Positions 1 through 6,025 of a stretch of DNA of 9,094 bases are shown here, in pieces. Position numbers and translations under genes: made by a program. Origin of the DNA: Caryophanales bacterium UBA2298 (GTDB lineage: Bacteria > Bacillota_I > Bacilli_A > Izemoplasmatales > Hujiaoplasmataceae); contig DDWA01000023.1 of the NCBI GenBank assembly GCA_002345425.1, positions 1-9,094 on the forward strand, written 5' to 3'. A model generated the notes under the pieces. The model searched no databases. It was not told the DNA's origin and saw nothing but the letters and a program-made list of their open reading frames with translations. Numbering within the stretch: the stretch's first letter is position 1; each line of letters opens with the position of its first letter.

Positions 1-67
1 ATGAATGTGTGTAACTTCATACTATTTTACCATCTAGAGGGGGGCTTTGTGTATCACTTTTTCATAG
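1..67. other. Unassigned sequence upstream of the photolyase breakpoint
   Basis: These bases precede the point where photolyase homology begins. The photolyase frame has stops here at 2-4, 35-37 and 65-67, and neither other forward frame gives a recognisable photolyase N-terminus. One frame is open from the ATG at base 1 to a TGA at 82-84 (27 residues, low complexity and hydrophobic), but I do not recognise it. No repeat end or RNA gene is evident. It may be foreign DNA at a rearrangement joint or poor sequence at a contig end. Confidence 0.4.
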
Positions 68-976
68 CAGTGCAATTATTTTGAAGCGATTAAAAAGCTT
101 GCTTATCAGAATAATATTAACTTATTTACAGTTGAATCTAATATTTTTGTTCCTATAAGAATTGCTTCTGATAAAGAGGAATATTCGGCAAGAACTATTA
201 GAACTAAGATAAATTCACAAATATATAATTACAAAGATGAAGTCTTAACAACTTTACCATTGACAAAAGCTGAAAATGATGCTTTTCAAGTTTTGAATGA
301 CTTTATCGATAACAAGTTGAGTAATTATCATCTTCAAAATGATCCTTCTTACGAATATACTTCATTATTGAGTGCTTACCTAAAGTTCGGCTTTATTTCG
401 CCAGTTACCATATATAATCAATTGATTGACAAAAGGAGCGATAATGTCGATTCCTTTTTAGAAGAGCTGATTGTAAGAAGGGAATTAGCTTATAACTTTG
501 TATATTATAATCCCACATATGATGATTTTAAATATATTACCTATGATTGGGCTTATAATACGATGAATAGGCATTTAAATGATGAGAGAACGTATATTTA
601 TTCAAAAGAAGATTACATTAACTTTAGAACTCATGCCCAATATTTTAATGCAGCTATGAAAGAAATGCTTTATTTAGGGAAAATGAATTCTTACATGAGA
701 ATGTATTGGTGTAAGAAAATAATTGAATGGTCAAAAACCTATGAAGAAGCTTATCAAATAGCAATTGAACTGAATAACTATTATTTTCTAGATGGTTTAA
801 CTCCAAATGGATATGGTGGTGTTGCTTGGTGTTTCGGAAAACACGATAGGGCATGGACAGAAAGACCTATTTTTGGTAAACTTAGGTATATGAACTCTAA
901 AAGTTTAGAAAGAAAGTTTAATATTGAAGATTATGTAAGAAAAATGGAAGAAATTGAAAAGAGGGAAAACTTATGA
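68..976 (+). pseudogene. phr: Class II CPD (deoxyribodipyrimidine) photolyase, N-terminally truncated
   Basis: The product would split cyclobutane pyrimidine dimers in DNA using light and bound FAD. Class II features are clear: IRIASDKEEYSARTIRTKI near the start of the readable part, THAQYFNAAMKEMLYLGKM, YMRMYWCKKIIEW (the region holding the class II electron-transfer Trp pair) and the C-terminal FLDGLTPNGYGGVAWCFG with WTERPIFGKLRYM. The open frame from base 68 gives about 302 residues against the usual 440-470, so the catalytic FAD domain is kept and most of the N-terminal antenna domain is missing. There is no ATG or GTG in frame before a TTG at 260. A start there would give 238 residues but discard recognisable family sequence at 74-259. 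I therefore treat the gene as broken or partial. It overlaps the next gene by 4 nt. The family is certain; whether the truncation is biological or a contig-edge effect is not. Confidence 0.85.
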
Positions 977-1377
977 ACTTTTTTAAGATGTATCTAGTAG
1001 CATTTATTATATTTTTGGCTATCGATGCAATTTGGTTAGGGTTAGTTGCACCAAAGTTTTACAAAACTCAGATTGGTCATTTAATGGCTGAAAAGCCAAA
1101 TTTTATAGCTGCAGGAGTATTTTATCTTCTGTTTATCGTTGGTTTAGTTTACTTTGCTATTATGCCAGCGATTGAAACTGGCAGCATTGGTAAGGCCTTA
1201 TTAGCAGGAGCTTTATTTGGTTTTATGACATACGCAACTTATGATTTAACAAACTTAGCAACATTAAAAGATTGGCCTATTATGGTTACTGTTGTTGATT
1301 TAATTTGGGGAACTTTCTTATCAACGACAATAACACTATTAACTTACCTTATATATAATTGGATTTGGCCGATGTAA
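973..1377 (+). CDS. DUF2177 family four-helix membrane protein
   Basis: A 134-residue integral membrane protein with four predicted helices at roughly residues 5-25, 45-63, 75-95 and 105-127. It matches the DUF2177 pattern: an acidic/aromatic motif in helix 1 (AIDAIWLG), the conserved block YATYDLTNLATLKDWP at 87-102, and DLIWG at 109-113. No biochemical function is established for the family. The ATG overlaps the photolyase stop (ATGA) and is preceded by GAGGG at 961-965, so translation is probably coupled. In turn its stop overlaps the start of the Nudix gene. The placement suggests a shared transcript with photolyase, but a role in DNA repair or light response is only inference. Confidence 0.85.
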   Translation: MNFFKMYLVAFIIFLAIDAIWLGLVAPKFYKTQIGHLMAEKPNFIAAGVFYLLFIVGLVYFAIMPAIETGSIGKALLAGALFGFMTYATYDLTNLATLKDWPIMVTVVDLIWGTFLSTTITLLTYLIYNWIWPM

Positions 1378-1793
1378 TGAAATTATTTAACCTAATTCTG
1401 ATATTAAACAATGCTGAAAACAAGATACTTATGTGTTTGCGCTCGAAAGATCCCTATAAAGGAAAACTAAATTTAGTCGGCGGTAAAATTGAAGAGAATG
1501 AAGATTATTTGCTAAGCGCTTATCGCGAACTGTTTGAAGAAACGGGTATAAGCGAAAAAGATGTTTGTTTACAGCCGTTTTTGGATTTTCATTGGCATCC
1601 GATTAAAATGAAAATGATGGTTTATATCGGTAGATTAGATACTGATATTAAATTAGTTGAAGAAGCTCATAAATTGTATTGGGTTGATATCACAGAAAAT
1701 TTTTACAATAATCAAAAATATGCCGGTGAAGGTAACATTGGTCATATGATAGCTATTTATAAATTACACCGAGATAAAATATTTAAAGATTAG
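1377..1793 (+). CDS. Nudix hydrolase (MutT-like)
   Basis: A 138-residue Nudix hydrolase. The Nudix box is complete (GX5EX7REUXEEXGU), running from the G of GKIEENE through RELFEETGI at about residues 42-63, so Mg2+-dependent cleavage of a nucleoside-diphosphate-linked substrate is expected. The substrate cannot be read from the sequence; MutT/8-oxo-dGTPase-like N-terminal wording (LILNNAENKILMCLRS) makes an oxidised or ordinary nucleotide plausible. I chose the ATG at 1377, which overlaps the previous stop by one base (TAATG). The TTG at 1359 would add six residues and lie inside the DUF2177 gene. There is no strong ribosome site, so translation probably depends on coupling. A terminator overlaps its stop. 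Paired with photolyase, a nucleotide-pool or DNA-damage theme is possible but unproven. Confidence 0.9.
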   Translation: MKLFNLILILNNAENKILMCLRSKDPYKGKLNLVGGKIEENEDYLLSAYRELFEETGISEKDVCLQPFLDFHWHPIKMKMMVYIGRLDTDIKLVEEAHKLYWVDITENFYNNQKYAGEGNIGHMIAIYKLHRDKIFKD

Positions 1794-1814
1794 AAAATTA
1801 AAGTTCTAATCTTT
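1785..1814 (+). terminator. Hairpin terminator of the photolyase/DUF2177/Nudix operon
   Basis: A perfect 11-bp stem (AAAGATTAGAA at 1785-1795 with TTCTAATCTTT at 1804-1814) has an 8-nt loop and includes the Nudix stop codon. The following tract (ATTTCAATT) is only moderately T-rich, so it may be leaky. It separates this operon from the tnaA promoter. Confidence 0.65.
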
Positions 1815-1832
1815 ATTTCAATTAAGATGTCA

Positions 1833-1861
1833 TTTACTAAAACAGGTATTTATAGTATAAT
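1833..1861 (+). promoter_or_regulatory. Predicted sigma-A promoter of tnaA-arcA
   Basis: The -10 TATAAT at 1856-1861 is consensus. The -35 TTTACT at 1833-1838 matches TTGACA at four positions, with a 17-bp spacer. The leader of about 50 nt before the tnaA GTG holds no TGG codon and no TnaC-like leader peptide, so the tnaC attenuation known in E. coli is not visible. GAGGAG at 1903-1908 is the ribosome site. Confidence 0.65.
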
Positions 1862-1917
1862 TGTTAAAGTAAAGAAAGGGTTTTCATAACCTAAAAATAG
1901 AAGAGGAGATTATAGCA

Positions 1918-3300
1918 GTGGAAAAATATTCATTACCGCCATTTAGAATTAAAATGGTTGAACCGATTAAGTTAATATCAAAAGCCGAAAGAGAAGAAAA
2001 GCTAAAACAAGCAGGTTTTAATCCTTTTAGATTAAAATCAGAAGATGTTTTTATAGATTTACTTACTGATTCGGGAACTGGAGCGATGTCTCATTTCCAA
2101 TGGGCGGCGTTAATGATGGGAGATGAAGCTTATGCGGGTTCAAGAAGTTTTTTCCGCTTAGAGAAAACAGTTAAAGAAATTACAGGATATGAATATGTCA
2201 TTCCGGTTCATCAAGGAAGGGGTGCAGAGCAAGTTGCTTTACCTAACCTTATAAAGAGACAAGGAATGTATGTTATATCAAATATTCATTTTGATACTAC
2301 GAGAGCACATGTAGAACTTGCGGGTGGAAGAGCATTAGATTGTGTGTGTAAAGAGTGTTTTGATTTGGAGTTAGATTATCCATTCAAGGGTAATTTCGAT
2401 ATTGATAAACTTAAAAAAATAATTAGTGATAAAGGTAAAGAAAACATCGCAGCGATAATAATGACGATAACAAATAATAGTGCTGGGGGCCAGCCTGTTT
2501 CTTTAGAAAACATGAGAGAAGTGAATAAAATTGCCCGCGCTTTTTCAATTCCTATCGTAATAGATGGTGCTAGATATGCTGAAAACTCCTATTTTATTAA
2601 AATAAGAGAAAAAGGATATAGTGAAAAAACTGTTAGTGAAATTGCTAGAGAAACCTTTGATTTAGCTGATGTATTTTTAATGAGCAGTAAAAAAGATGGT
2701 TTAGTTAATATCGGTGGATTAATAGCAATTAAAGATAATCAAGAATTTTTTAGACAGTGTCAAATTCGTGTGATTCCCATGGAAGGATTTCCTACTTATG
2801 GCGGATTATCAGGAAGAGATATGGATGCTTTAGCTGTCGGTTTAAAAGAAGCCTTAGAGGAAGATTATTTAAAGTATCGATTAGATGAAGTGAGATATTT
2901 AGGTGATAAATTAAGACTTGGTGGTGTCCCAATCCAATACCCGACTGGGGGGCATGCTGTATTCGTTGATTGTGGAGCTATTTGTCCGCAAATACCTTAT
3001 GATCAGTTTCCTGCACAAGCTATTTGTAATGAGTTATATCTTGAAGGTGGGATTAGAGCGGTGGAGATCGGATCATTGTTACTTGGTAGAGACCCTGATA
3101 CGCACATAAACATAAAAGCTGATAAAGAATTCTTAAGACTTACTATTCCGAGAAGAACATATACATTAGAACATTTGAATTATGTAGCTGAGTGTTTGAT
3201 TAAAGTTGCTCAAAAAGGTCCAAAACTAAAAGGTTTAGAGTTTGTGTATGAATCACCGATTCTAAGACATTTTACTGCGGAATTTAAACCGATAAAGTGA
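1918..3300 (+). CDS. tnaA: Tryptophanase (L-tryptophan indole-lyase)
   Basis: A PLP enzyme that cleaves L-tryptophan to indole, pyruvate and ammonia in the cytoplasm. At 460 residues it is full length for the beta-eliminating lyase family. The PLP lysine is K259 in MSSKKDGLVNIGG; the motifs LLTDSGTGAM, GDEAYAGSRSFF, HQGRGAE, NNSAGGQPVS and FPTYGGLSGRDMDALAVGL are all present. The close relative tyrosine phenol-lyase is disfavoured at three positions. HFDTT carries D126, where phenol-lyase has Thr. GIRAVEIG carries I384, where phenol-lyase has the phenol-binding Arg. LRHFTA carries H451, where phenol-lyase has Phe. Some stretches (QWAALMMGDEAYAG, and no insert after LIKRQG) resemble phenol-lyase more than E. 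coli TnaA. Translation starts at GTG 1918, 9 nt after GAGGAG. It is followed after 13 nt by arcA. Confidence 0.92.
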   Translation: MEKYSLPPFRIKMVEPIKLISKAEREEKLKQAGFNPFRLKSEDVFIDLLTDSGTGAMSHFQWAALMMGDEAYAGSRSFFRLEKTVKEITGYEYVIPVHQGRGAEQVALPNLIKRQGMYVISNIHFDTTRAHVELAGGRALDCVCKECFDLELDYPFKGNFDIDKLKKIISDKGKENIAAIIMTITNNSAGGQPVSLENMREVNKIARAFSIPIVIDGARYAENSYFIKIREKGYSEKTVSEIARETFDLADVFLMSSKKDGLVNIGGLIAIKDNQEFFRQCQIRVIPMEGFPTYGGLSGRDMDALAVGLKEALEEDYLKYRLDEVRYLGDKLRLGGVPIQYPTGGHAVFVDCGAICPQIPYDQFPAQAICNELYLEGGIRAVEIGSLLLGRDPDTHINIKADKEFLRLTIPRRTYTLEHLNYVAECLIKVAQKGPKLKGLEFVYESPILRHFTAEFKPIK

Positions 3301-3313
3301 AAGAGGGAATTTT

Positions 3314-4540
3314 ATGGATTTGTTAAATGTTAAATCGGAAATAGGGGAATTAAAAAAAGTCTTGTTACATAGGCCAGGGCGAGAATTAGAAAATCTGACG
3401 CCTAAATGGTTAAACCAACTATTATTTGATGATATACCTTGGTTGGATTTAGCGCAAAAAGAACATGATGCCTTCGCTGATATTTTTCGTAAAAACGGTG
3501 TTGAAGTTTTGTATTTAGTTGATTTGGTTGCTGAAGCTTTAAATACTTCAGAAGAAATTAAGGATAGATTTATCAATCAATTTATCGAAGAAGCGTCTAT
3601 CACAAGTGATACATTAAAACTTCTGGTTTTTAAATATTTAAAATCAATGAAACGAACGAAAGATATGATAAGCGTTACTATGGCAGGAATCAGAAAAGAT
3701 GAAGTTCCTAATTTTACCAAGAGAACTTTATCTGATTATATTAGAGATTATCCTTTTATTACTGATCCTATGCCTAATCTTTATTTTACGAGAGACCCTT
3801 TTTCGATAATTAATAATGGCGTATCAATCTCTAAAATGTTCTCAGTAACTAGATCTAGGGAAACTATATATGGGGAGTATATATTTAAATATCATCCTAT
3901 CTATGGAGATGAAAAAATACCGCATTATTATAATAGGCAAATGATTCCTACTTTAGAAGGCGGAGATATATTAGTTCTTTCTGATAAAATATTGGCAGTT
4001 GGCGTGTCCGAAAGAACTCATCCAGCCGCTATAGAAAAATTAGCTAAGAATTTATTCTATTTCAATAAAACAAATTACGAAATAGTTTTAGCGATCGATA
4101 TTCCTAAAAGCAGAGCTTTTATGCATTTGGACACCGTTTTTACTCAAGTAGATTATGATAAATTCTTAATTCATCAGGAATTAAGACATCAAATAAAAGC
4201 GTATGAAATTACTCGTTCCAAAACCCACAAAAATAAATTAGATGTGCTTCCTATCGAAGGGATGTTGGATGAAATACTATCTAAGTATCTAGAGAGAAAA
4301 ATAACATTAATACCGTGTGGAGGCGATGATGATCCGGTTTCTAGCGATAGAGAACAATGGAATGACGGAGCTAACACTGTAGTTATACGTCCTGGAGAAG
4401 TAATCGTTTATGAAAGAAATCATATTACGAATAGTTTGTTAGAAAAACATGGAATAAAAATTTATAAGATGCCATCAAGCGAGTTATCAAGAGGCAGAGG
4501 TGGGCCTAGATGTATGTCCATGCCTTTTGTAAGAGAATAG
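3314..4540 (+). CDS. arcA: Arginine deiminase
   Basis: Hydrolyses L-arginine to L-citrulline and ammonia, the first step of the ADI pathway. At 408 residues it is complete. Catalytic and guanidine-binding residues are all present: D161 in FTRDPF, E215 in the EGGDIL motif, H271 and D273 in HLDTVF, and the nucleophile C400 in GGPRCMSMPF. The loops GGDDDPVSSDREQWNDGAN and SELSRGRGG are typical of the family. The start ATG follows AAGAGGG with about 6 nt spacing, 13 nt after the tnaA stop, so the two are almost certainly co-transcribed. No arcB (ornithine carbamoyltransferase), arcC (carbamate kinase) or arcD (antiporter) lies in the window, so ATP gain from arginine would need genes elsewhere. 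No terminator follows: the next promoter begins at the base after its stop. Confidence 0.95.
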   Translation: MDLLNVKSEIGELKKVLLHRPGRELENLTPKWLNQLLFDDIPWLDLAQKEHDAFADIFRKNGVEVLYLVDLVAEALNTSEEIKDRFINQFIEEASITSDTLKLLVFKYLKSMKRTKDMISVTMAGIRKDEVPNFTKRTLSDYIRDYPFITDPMPNLYFTRDPFSIINNGVSISKMFSVTRSRETIYGEYIFKYHPIYGDEKIPHYYNRQMIPTLEGGDILVLSDKILAVGVSERTHPAAIEKLAKNLFYFNKTNYEIVLAIDIPKSRAFMHLDTVFTQVDYDKFLIHQELRHQIKAYEITRSKTHKNKLDVLPIEGMLDEILSKYLERKITLIPCGGDDDPVSSDREQWNDGANTVVIRPGEVIVYERNHITNSLLEKHGIKIYKMPSSELSRGRGGPRCMSMPFVRE

Positions 4541-4568
4541 TTGACAAATATTTTTAAAGTGGTATAAT
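4541..4568 (+). promoter_or_regulatory. Consensus sigma-A promoter for the DUF5320/NifX/ATPase cluster
   Basis: TTGACA at 4541-4546 and TATAAT at 4563-4568 both match consensus exactly, with a 16-bp spacer. The -35 box begins immediately after the arcA TAG. Transcription should start near 4575. It is the strongest-looking promoter in the window. Confidence 0.8.
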
Positions 4569-4581
4569 TAAATTGAAGTTA

Positions 4582-4595
4582 TTGACATATGTCAA
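4582..4595. promoter_or_regulatory. Perfect 14-bp palindrome, candidate operator (TTGAC-N4-GTCAA)
   Basis: TTGACATATGTCAA is its own reverse complement. It lies just downstream of the predicted transcription start and ends 4 nt before the ribosome site GGAGGTGA (4600-4607). The TTGAC-N4-GTCAA layout resembles half-sites bound by CRP/FNR-family regulators, and position would favour repression. The regulator is not in the window, so the assignment is inference. Confidence 0.5.
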
Positions 4596-4611
4596 GAATG
4601 GAGGTGAGATT

Positions 4612-4818
4612 ATGCCTAGAAGAGATGGAACTGGACCAAATGGTTATGGACCTTTGACAGGAAGAAGAATGGGAAATTGCGCTCGAGGTTATGGATATGG
4701 ACAAGGTTTAGGAAGAAACCAAGCGTTTTACCCAGAAACAAAAGAAAATTTAAAAAGAGAAAAAGACCTAGTAGAACAAAGACTTAAAGATCTTGACAAA
4801 AAATTAGAAGATATGTGA
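4612..4818 (+). CDS. DUF5320 family Gly/Arg-rich small protein
   Basis: A 68-residue protein that fits the DUF5320 pattern: an N-terminal MPRRDGTGPNGYGPLTGRRMG followed by NCARGYGYGQGLG with one Cys (C23), then a charged, probably coiled-coil helix at about 43-67 (ENLKREKDLVEQRLKDLDKKLEDM region). Family members commonly sit next to NifX/MTH1175-like proteins and ferredoxin-ATPases in anaerobes and archaea, exactly as here. Their biochemical function is unknown. I chose ATG 4612 because GGAGGTGA (4600-4607) sits 4 nt upstream and the Met-Pro-Arg start is typical. The longer in-frame TTG at 4573 would translate through the palindrome and ribosome site and is unlikely. Confidence 0.85.
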   Translation: MPRRDGTGPNGYGPLTGRRMGNCARGYGYGQGLGRNQAFYPETKENLKREKDLVEQRLKDLDKKLEDM

Positions 4819-4823
4819 TTAGT

Positions 4824-4847
4824 AAAAGGCGACTATTGTCGCTTTTT
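4824..4847 (+). terminator. Intra-operon hairpin (possible attenuator or partial terminator)
   Basis: AAAAGGCGAC (4824-4833) pairs with GTCGCTTTTT (4838-4847) over 10 bp with one G-U, around a TATT loop. The GC core followed by five Ts is typical of an intrinsic terminator. No clear promoter lies between it and the gene at 4868, so it probably reduces transcription rather than ending the operon, giving more of the DUF5320 protein than of the downstream proteins. Confidence 0.6.
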
Positions 4848-4867
4848 GCAGTTATAGGAGAAAAATT

Positions 4868-5197
4868 ATGATAATTATTATACCAACAAAAACAAGTGGC
4901 GAAAAATCTTTTATTTCAGATAATTTAGGAAGAGCAAATTATTTTTACGTGTTTGACTCAAACAAGAATATAGGAGAGGTTTATATTAATAAGCATTTAG
5001 ATAACCCTCATGGAGTAGGAATAAAAACAGCTGAGTTTATACTTAACAAACACTCAGATGTATTAATTACTCCAAGAGTAGGCGAAAAATCTTTAGAGTT
5101 ACTAAAAGGTAAGGTTAAGATTTATAAATCAATAGATAAGATTGTTAAGGAAAATATTGCAAGTTTCTTTAACAATGACCTTGAGGAATTACATTAA
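4868..5197 (+). CDS. NifX/MTH1175-like (dinitrogenase iron-molybdenum cofactor family) protein
   Basis: A 109-residue single-domain protein of the dinitrogenase Fe-Mo cofactor biosynthesis fold shared by NifX, NafY, the NifB C-terminus and archaeal MTH1175. Recognisable features are the opening strand IIIIPTKTSGEKSFISDNLGRANYFYVFD, the NPHGVGIKTAEFILNKHSDVLITPRVGEKSLELLK core, and KVKIYKSIDKIVKE near the C-terminus. In nitrogenase systems the fold binds Fe-S or FeMo-cofactor precursors. No nif genes are present here, so nitrogen fixation is not implied; a metal-cluster carrier or sensor is a reasonable guess. AGGAG at 4856-4860 precedes the ATG. Its stop is directly followed by the TTG start of the first ATPase. 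Confidence 0.8.
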   Translation: MIIIIPTKTSGEKSFISDNLGRANYFYVFDSNKNIGEVYINKHLDNPHGVGIKTAEFILNKHSDVLITPRVGEKSLELLKGKVKIYKSIDKIVKENIASFFNNDLEELH

Positions 5198-6025
5198 TTG
5201 AAGATTGCAGTTTTAAGTGGCAAAGGCGGAACTGGTAAAACTTTTGTCTCTGTGAACTTAGCTTATGTAATGGCTAATTCAGCCTACGTTGACTGTGACG
5301 TAGAAGAACCAAATGGAGAATTGTTTTTCAAAGGCAATTATACCGAGGAACCAGTTGAAGTTGAAATTCCTGTGATAGACCATAATTCATGTATTCTTTG
5401 TGGTAAGTGTAGTGACTTTTGCCGTTTTAATGCTCTAGCAATTATTATTGATAAAGTTAGAGTTTTTTCGCAATTATGTCACTCATGTGGAGGCTGTAAA
5501 TTGGTTTGCCCAGTTGAAGCTATAACTGAAAAGAAAAAAAATATCGGTATGATTAAGGAATCTTATTATGAAAATCATCACATTGTTTCTGGAGTTTTAA
5601 ACATAAAAGAGGAAACTGGAGTAAAAATAATTGATGAAATCATAGAAAAAATTAAGACATTTAACGAAGATGTTGTAATAGATTGTCCTCCAGGCAATGG
5701 ATGTAGTGTTATGGCGAGTATTAAAGAAACTGATTATTGTATTCTAGTTGCAGAGCCGACTATCTTTGGTCTTCATAATTTAGAAATGGTTTATGAGCTT
5801 ACTCAAGTATTTGATAAAAAAATTGGTATTGTAATCAATAAAGCCGAAAGCAATGATATTATAAATCAATTTGCTATGTCAAAAAATATAGAAATTTTAA
5901 TGAAGATACCTTTTGATAGAGAAATGGGACGACTTAATTCTATGGGCGAAATAGTTTCAAAAAAAATAAAATATAAAGCTATTTTTGATAATCTAGCAGA
6001 AAAAATATTAAGGAAAAAACAATGA
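5198..6025 (+). CDS. Ferredoxin-domain P-loop ATPase, MinD/Mrp-like (copy 1)
   Basis: A 275-residue SIMIBI-class ATPase of the MinD/Mrp/NBP35 type with an inserted ferredoxin module. The deviant Walker A is GKGGTGKT at 8-15 with signature Lys K9; VDCDVEEPN at 31-39 and VIDCPPGNGC at 160-169 are the switch regions. Two four-Cys clusters, C65/C68/C71/C75 and C94/C97/C100/C104, should bind two [4Fe-4S] centres. The start is the TTG at 5198: the next in-frame Met (residue 25) would remove the P-loop. It lies directly after the preceding stop (TAATTG), with GAGG at 5183-5186. Known relatives act in Fe-S or metal-cluster assembly, but this subfamily's substrate is not known. It overlaps copy 2 by 4 nt, indicating coupled synthesis. 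Confidence 0.88.
   Translation: MKIAVLSGKGGTGKTFVSVNLAYVMANSAYVDCDVEEPNGELFFKGNYTEEPVEVEIPVIDHNSCILCGKCSDFCRFNALAIIIDKVRVFSQLCHSCGGCKLVCPVEAITEKKKNIGMIKESYYENHHIVSGVLNIKEETGVKIIDEIIEKIKTFNEDVVIDCPPGNGCSVMASIKETDYCILVAEPTIFGLHNLEMVYELTQVFDKKIGIVINKAESNDIINQFAMSKNIEILMKIPFDREMGRLNSMGEIVSKKIKYKAIFDNLAEKILRKKQ

Noticed and set aside
33..56. Loose resemblance between 33-56 (TAGAGG...TATCAC) and the IS interior at 7548-7573
   Set aside because: Only scattered short matches with gaps, and no transposase or terminal-repeat sequence nearby. Not enough to call an IS remnant.
1..84. Open frame from the ATG at base 1 (27 residues)
   Set aside because: No family resemblance, low complexity, no ribosome site visible, and it ends inside the photolyase reading frame.
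1862..1917. Riboswitch or leader peptide upstream of tnaA
   Set aside because: Only about 56 nt, no stable hairpin and no Trp-containing short frame.
4573..4611. Upstream TTG start extending the DUF5320 protein by 13 residues
   Set aside because: It would translate the palindrome and the strong GGAGGTGA site and begins at the predicted transcription start. The MPRRDG start fits the family.
4868..5197. NifX-like gene as evidence for nitrogen fixation
   Set aside because: The fold is widespread outside nif systems, and no nifHDK, nifB or nifEN is present.
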